A DNA stretch of 9,361 nt from HRBIN29 sp034431815 (GTDB lineage Bacteria > Chloroflexota > Dehalococcoidia > Tepidiformales > Tepidiformaceae). The position numbers and the translations under genes were made by a program. Shown in pieces: positions 6,431 to 9,361 of the stretch (positions within the stretch are counted from its first letter, which is position 1; the number at the start of each line of letters is the position of its first letter). The notes under the pieces are model-generated. The model made no database searches, was not told the origin of the DNA, and saw only the letters and a program-made list of their open reading frames with translations. The stretch is from the NCBI GenBank assembly GCA_034431815.1, contig DAOUCS010000138.1:1-9361 (forward strand), given 5' to 3'.

Positions 6431-6452
6431 GGGCCCGTCGACCGCGTATAGT
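6424..6452 (+). promoter_or_regulatory. Promoter giving a probable leaderless hydrolase mRNA
   Basis: CGGACA (6424-6429) and TATAGT (6447-6452, five of six consensus) are spaced by 17 nt. The -10 ends seven bases before the ATG at 6460, so the A of the start codon is the expected first transcribed base. There is no Shine-Dalgarno upstream. The in-frame GTG at 6451 overlaps the -10 and would not be transcribed. Confidence 0.6.
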
Positions 6453-6459
6453 GAGCGCG

Positions 6460-7185
6460 ATGACGAGCCCCTACTTCTGGGACGACGATCCGGACGAGAG
6501 CGAGCCAGCCGAGGAGCTCACCCTCAGCATCCGCCGAGTGTCGGCGGCCTATGCGGAGGAGCCGGGGACCCTCCGGATCCTCATTCACACGAGCCGCGGC
6601 GATATCCCCGGTATGCTCACGCCGGTCGAAGGGGGCACGGGTGCCGTCGTCTGCGTCTCCGGGGCCCTCGGAGGGCTCGACGGCCCGGCCGATGCGCTCT
6701 ATCAGCGGCTCGCGCCGGCTCTCGCCCAGGGCGGGGTCACCACGCTGCGCCTCGATTACCGCCGGCCGAACGAGTTCGACGAATGCGTGCTCGATGTGTT
6801 GGCGGGCTGCTCCTTCCTCAAGGGAATCGGCGCCCTCGATATCGCGCTCGTTGGCCACAGCTTCGGGGGCGCCGTGGTCATCAAGGCTGGCCAGCTTGCA
6901 CCCATCGTCCGGGCCGTGGCTGCCCTCTCCTCGCAGCTGTACGGCACGCGCGACGTGCATCACTTGGGGAAGCCGCTCCTCCTCGTCCATGGCATGGAGG
7001 ACACGGTGCTTTCGTACGAGGCGAGCGAGGATATCTACCGCCGGGCGCTCGAGCCGAAGCGGCTGGTGCTGTATGCCCAGGCCGGACATTCCCTCGTCCA
7101 GGCGAAGGACGAGCTGTTGGCCCTCCTCCTCGAGTGGCTTCCCCCTCATCTCGCCCCCCGGCCGATGGATGCCCCGCCCCGCTAA
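6460..7185 (+). CDS. Alpha/beta hydrolase
   Basis: 241-residue serine hydrolase of the dienelactone-hydrolase/acyl-esterase type, cytoplasmic. The catalytic triad is visible: S134 in the nucleophile elbow GHSFG (132-136), D181 in LLLVHGMEDTVLS, and H210 in AQAGHSL. VVCVSGALGGLDG (63-75) takes the place of the oxyanion-hole strand, and LAQGGVTTLRLDYRRP (88-103) is the usual strand before the elbow. The first 20 residues are very acidic and probably disordered. Start: ATG 6460 matches the leaderless promoter; GTG 6451 would add three residues. The substrate cannot be predicted. The GNAT gene follows after nine bases with its own AAGGA site, so the two form an operon. It is divergent from tRNA-Pro. 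Confidence 0.88.
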   Translation: MTSPYFWDDDPDESEPAEELTLSIRRVSAAYAEEPGTLRILIHTSRGDIPGMLTPVEGGTGAVVCVSGALGGLDGPADALYQRLAPALAQGGVTTLRLDYRRPNEFDECVLDVLAGCSFLKGIGALDIALVGHSFGGAVVIKAGQLAPIVRAVAALSSQLYGTRDVHHLGKPLLLVHGMEDTVLSYEASEDIYRRALEPKRLVLYAQAGHSLVQAKDELLALLLEWLPPHLAPRPMDAPPR

Positions 7186-7194
7186 GGACCCGCG

Positions 7195-8178
7195 ATGAGC
7201 GACGGCATCACCATTCGCGAAGCCACGCCCACCGACGCACCAGTCCTCAGCGAGCTGGAGCGGCGCAGCCCAATCCTCACCAGCGTTGGGTGGCTCACGA
7301 TCGACCGCGGTGACGACTACTTCGCCGCCGCGCGACTCCAGGAGGAGGTCACGGTGCTCATCGCCGAGCGGGACGGTGAACCGCTCGGCGTCTTCTGCGG
7401 TGCCCTCCATGACGCCGTCATCGCCGACGTGCCACGGCGAGTGCTGTACATCCACCACGCACGCATTCCGCCCGAGCACCAGCGCCAGGGCCTCGGCCAC
7501 CGCATGGCGGCCGAGCTGACCCGCCGCTACGAAGGCCGCTTCGATACCCAGTACTGGTACATCTCCCGGGCGAACGCGCCCTCCCAGGGGTTCGCCCGCC
7601 GCGCGCCGAACCGCTGGCCGGTGACGCCACTCTGGCTCCACTGTCCCGCGGAATCTCTTGCCGGCCCGCGCGTCGGCCGGCCGTGCGCCCCCGGCGATGC
7701 GCCCGACATCGCTGCGATGCTGAACGCGGTCCACGGGCGCGAGCACATGTTCGTGCCTGCGACTCCGGAGAGGCTGCACCGGAGGCTTTCGCGCGACCCT
7801 GCGCAGTACTCGTGGCCGAACCTGTGGCGTACCGAGCGAGCTGTCGTCGGCGTGTGGCTTCAGGGGGAGCGCATCGTCATCAGGCTCCGCCGGTTCGACG
7901 GAACGGTCGCCGAACAGCGCGGGGCGGCGGTGCTCGATTACGGTTGTCTTCCCGGGGGCGAAGAAGAGCTGGCTCTGCTCCTCCGTTCCTGGGCCGGGGA
8001 GCTCGTCCGCCGCGGCTTCGACGGCCTCAGCATCTTCACCTGGCCGGGCTCGCCCCTCGAAGGGCTCCTTCGTGGGCTTGCCGAGCGGGTCGAAGCCTTC
8101 GACTTCTGGACACCGCAGCTTCCCGTTCCCGAAGATGCCGCCGAACGCGGCGTCTACGTAGACCCGGTGTATTTTTGA
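7195..8178 (+). CDS. Tandem GNAT-family N-acetyltransferase
   Basis: 327 residues, about twice the size of a single GNAT domain. The N-terminal domain (5-150) starts ITIREATPTDAPVLSELE and carries the acetyl-CoA-binding motif A, HHARIPPEHQRQGLGHRMAAEL (87-108), with the RQGLGH pyrophosphate loop at 97-102. ISRANAPSQGFARRAP (123-138) is the usual motif B region. The C-terminal domain (160-327) restarts with GRPCAPGDAPDIAAMLNAVHG, a typical GNAT beginning, but has no clear QxxGxG/A loop, so it is probably a degenerate second domain for substrate binding or dimer shape. It ends YVDPVYF. Start: ATG 7195 with AAGGA at 7184-7188. The acceptor substrate is unknown. It is the last gene of the hydrolase operon and has no obvious terminator of its own before the structured region downstream. 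Confidence 0.88.
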   Translation: MSDGITIREATPTDAPVLSELERRSPILTSVGWLTIDRGDDYFAAARLQEEVTVLIAERDGEPLGVFCGALHDAVIADVPRRVLYIHHARIPPEHQRQGLGHRMAAELTRRYEGRFDTQYWYISRANAPSQGFARRAPNRWPVTPLWLHCPAESLAGPRVGRPCAPGDAPDIAAMLNAVHGREHMFVPATPERLHRRLSRDPAQYSWPNLWRTERAVVGVWLQGERIVIRLRRFDGTVAEQRGAAVLDYGCLPGGEEELALLLRSWAGELVRRGFDGLSIFTWPGSPLEGLLRGLAERVEAFDFWTPQLPVPEDAAERGVYVDPVYF

Positions 8179-8241
8179 CGCCGCCATGTTTCGTTTTCTG
8201 AGGCCACAGGAGCCGGCGGCTGGCGCGAACCCCCCGCGGTG

Positions 8242-8250
8242 TGCTACTGT
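8242..8250 (+). promoter_or_regulatory. Extended -10 promoter element for the candidate ncRNA
   Basis: TGC followed by TACTGT fits the extended -10 form TGnTAnnnT. No -35 box is recognisable at 16-18 nt upstream, where the sequence is GC-rich. The expected start, about seven bases downstream, is 8257-8259, exactly where the long helix begins. Confidence 0.4.
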
Positions 8251-8256
8251 ACGGGT

Positions 8257-8420
8257 CCGGCTGAAAGCGAGGTGGCGGCTGGCGGGGTAGCTGAGCTCGC
8301 CCAACAAAAAAGAGGGCTTGATGCTCTCTCCCAAAGCACCAAGCCCCCGCTTGCCAGAGGCAAGCTCGGTCCTGCGGACCTGATTGGCGCGCTCGGCTAG
8401 GCTGCTACCTCCTTTCAGCC
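8257..8420 (+). ncRNA. Candidate structured RNA of about 160 nt, family not recognised
   Basis: Outer helix: 8259-8279 pairs with 8401-8420 (20 bp, one bulged C at 8268, two G.U pairs). After an asymmetric bulge (8280-8287 against 8400), 8288-8301 pairs with 8386-8399 (14 positions, one mismatch at 8297/8390, one U.G). The head holds an A-rich single strand (8303-8313) and three hairpins: 8314-8325/8335-8346, 8349-8355/8359-8365 and 8368-8372/8376-8380. The three G.U pairs exist only on the plus strand, so that strand is the likely RNA. Length and long closing rod recall 6S RNA, but the three-hairpin head is not typical, and I see no SRP, tmRNA or RNase P signature. Alternatives: a 3' UTR structure of the GNAT mRNA, or an inverted duplication of the ftsZ 3' end. 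The 3' arm overlaps the ftsZ coding end in antisense. No T-run follows, so the 3' end is a guess. Confidence 0.4.
8306..8346 (-). terminator. Rho-independent terminator of ftsZ
   Basis: On the minus strand, GGGCTTGGTGCT (8346-8335) pairs with AGCATCAAGCCC (8325-8314), eleven of twelve positions, around a nine-base loop, and is followed by TCTTTTTTG (8313-8305). It lies about 60 bases after the ftsZ stop. Two smaller hairpins (8349-8365 and 8368-8380) precede it. The T-run exists only in the minus orientation. Confidence 0.85.
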
Positions 8421-9361
8421 AGTTTCGCTGCTGCCCCTTCGCCCCCGAGGTTCAGTGCTCCGAGCGAGCGGATGTTCCGCCTCAGGAACGCGGGCAGTTC
8501 AGCGTCTTCGGGTGTCGCCACGCCGGGCAGGTTGAAGTCGGTGAGCCGACGCGCGGACTCCTGCGGGTCGGGGTAGAGCCGCGACGGCTTCGGCGGGAAC
8601 CCGGTGGCGATGACGGTGATGTGCACCTCGTCGCCCACGCGCGGGTCGACGACCGTGCCGAAGATGATGTTGGCCGAGGGGTCGACGACTTCCGCGATGA
8701 CGCGCGCGGCCATGTCCAGCTCACGAAGCTGCAGGTTCCCGCTGTGCGTCACGTTGAAGAGCACGTTCGTCGCTCCCTCGATCGACTGGTCCAGGAGCGG
8801 GCTTTGGGTGGCTGCCCGGGCAGCCTCCATCGCGCGCTGCTCGCCGCTTCCTTTCCCGACGGCCAGGAGGGCCGGTCCGGCTTCGCTCATGATCGTCCGG
8901 ACATCGTTGAAGTCGAGGTTGATGGAGCCGTTCTGGCTGATGATGTTCGAAATCGACTGGATGGCCTGGCGCAGCACGTCGTCGGCTGTCTCGAAGGCCT
9001 GCTCCACCGTCGCATCCGGCGGGCAGATTTCGAGCAGCCGCCCGTTCGGGATGACGATGAGGGTGTCGACCTTGTCGCGGAGGCGGGCGATCCCTTCCTC
9101 CGCCTGCTTCATGCGGCGGGCGCCTTCCCACGGGAACGGCTTCGTCACCACACCGATGGTGAGGGCGCCGCAGTCCTTGGCGATCTCGGCGACCACCGGG
9201 GCGGCACCAGTACCCGTTCCGCCGCCCATCCCTGCGGTCACGAACACCATCTCGGTCCCGCGCAGCAGCTCGTACAGCTCGTCGCGGCTTTCGTCGGCGG
9301 CGCGCTCGCCCCGCGTGGGGTCGCCGCCGACGCCGAGGCCTTTGGTCAGCTTCTCGCCGAT
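8405..9361 (-). CDS. ftsZ: Cell-division GTPase FtsZ, C-terminal part (runs off right edge)
   Basis: Tubulin homologue that polymerises into the cytokinetic Z-ring. 318 residues are present and roughly the first 60 lie outside the window. The reading frame is open through base 9361. Visible parts: the tubulin signature GGGTGTG (visible residues 46-52), the T7 synergy loop NLDFNDV (148-154) with its catalytic aspartate, and VITVIATGF-type closure of the C-terminal domain (HITVIATGF, 247-255). A short linker follows, then the conserved C-terminal peptide DAELPAFLRRN (286-296, equivalent to DIPAFLRxQ) that binds FtsA or SepF-type partners. A further 22 residues after it end KLAERR, longer than the short variable tail of many FtsZ proteins. 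The last codons GAA AGG AGG TAG resemble a perfect Shine-Dalgarno but no start codon follows. Termination is by the hairpin downstream. Confidence 0.97.
   Translation of the reverse strand: MGEKLTKGLGVGGDPTRGERAADESRDELYELLRGTEMVFVTAGMGGGTGTGAAPVVAEIAKDCGALTIGVVTKPFPWEGARRMKQAEEGIARLRDKVDTLIVIPNGRLLEICPPDATVEQAFETADDVLRQAIQSISNIISQNGSINLDFNDVRTIMSEAGPALLAVGKGSGEQRAMEAARAATQSPLLDQSIEGATNVLFNVTHSGNLQLRELDMAARVIAEVVDPSANIIFGTVVDPRVGDEVHITVIATGFPPKPSRLYPDPQESARRLTDFNLPGVATPEDAELPAFLRRNIRSLGALNLGGEGAAAKLAERR

Noticed and set aside
6370..8334. 654-codon open frame on the minus strand
   Set aside because: It is antisense to the hydrolase and GNAT genes, both of which have clear catalytic motifs, and runs into the tRNA and through the ftsZ terminator. 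Its composition is typical of GC-rich shadow frames.
8259..8420. SRP RNA (4.5S), tmRNA or RNase P RNA in the ftsZ-GNAT gap
   Set aside because: GGTCC/GGACC and AGCAGCC fragments resemble SRP pieces, but they are in the wrong order with a three-base loop instead of GNRA. No tmRNA tag or CCA end and no RNase P core (GAAAGTCC-type) is present.
8259..8420. Riboswitch controlling a downstream gene
   Set aside because: On the plus strand only antisense ftsZ lies downstream. On the minus strand the structure follows ftsZ and is cut by the terminator, with no gene after it before GNAT in the opposite direction.

Overview
This is a GC-rich bacterial chromosomal window that looks like ordinary vertical genome content. 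There is no transposase, integrase, phage gene or CRISPR array. The codon use, the FtsZ sequence type and the scattered short operons are compatible with Chloroflexota (Dehalococcoidia-like), but that placement is an impression from protein appearance and was not searched.

Layout. (1) Bases 1-1438, minus strand: the N-terminal 479 residues of ComEC/Rec2, the DNA-uptake channel, running off the left edge. (2) Bases 1470-3160, plus strand: a sigma-70-like promoter, a perfect 9-2-9 dyad at the predicted transcription start, and a tightly coupled pair encoding a thiolase-superfamily protein without the usual catalytic cysteines and its DUF35 (zinc ribbon plus OB-fold) partner. (3) Bases 3180-3851, minus strand: an orphan OmpR/PhoB-type response regulator with a degenerate acidic pocket. 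(4) Bases 3988-6303, minus strand: a three-gene operon of a conserved-looking hypothetical protein, low-specificity L-threonine aldolase (ltaE) and a lipoprotein. (5) Bases 6316-6392, minus strand: tRNA-Pro(UGG), divergent from (6) 6460-8178, plus strand: an alpha/beta hydrolase with a probable leaderless start and a tandem GNAT acetyltransferase. (7) Bases 8405-9361, minus strand: the C-terminal 318 residues of FtsZ, with a rho-independent terminator downstream.

The most unusual part is the 226-base gap between the convergent GNAT and ftsZ genes. An extended -10 element (TGC-TACTGT, 8242-8250) sits just before a sequence that folds, on the plus strand only, into a long rod: 20 bp at 8259-8279/8401-8420, then 14 positions at 8288-8301/8386-8399. 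The rod is capped by three hairpins. Three G.U pairs in the rod favour the plus strand, because the same positions are A/C mismatches on the minus strand. This is a candidate structured RNA of about 160 nt whose 3' side overlaps the last codons of ftsZ in antisense, with the ftsZ terminator nested inside it. I could not match it to a known RNA family by eye.

The genes do not form one pathway. The functional units are the thiolase-DUF35 acyl-CoA complex, the ltaE operon and the hydrolase-GNAT operon; comEC, the response regulator, tRNA-Pro and ftsZ stand alone in this window.
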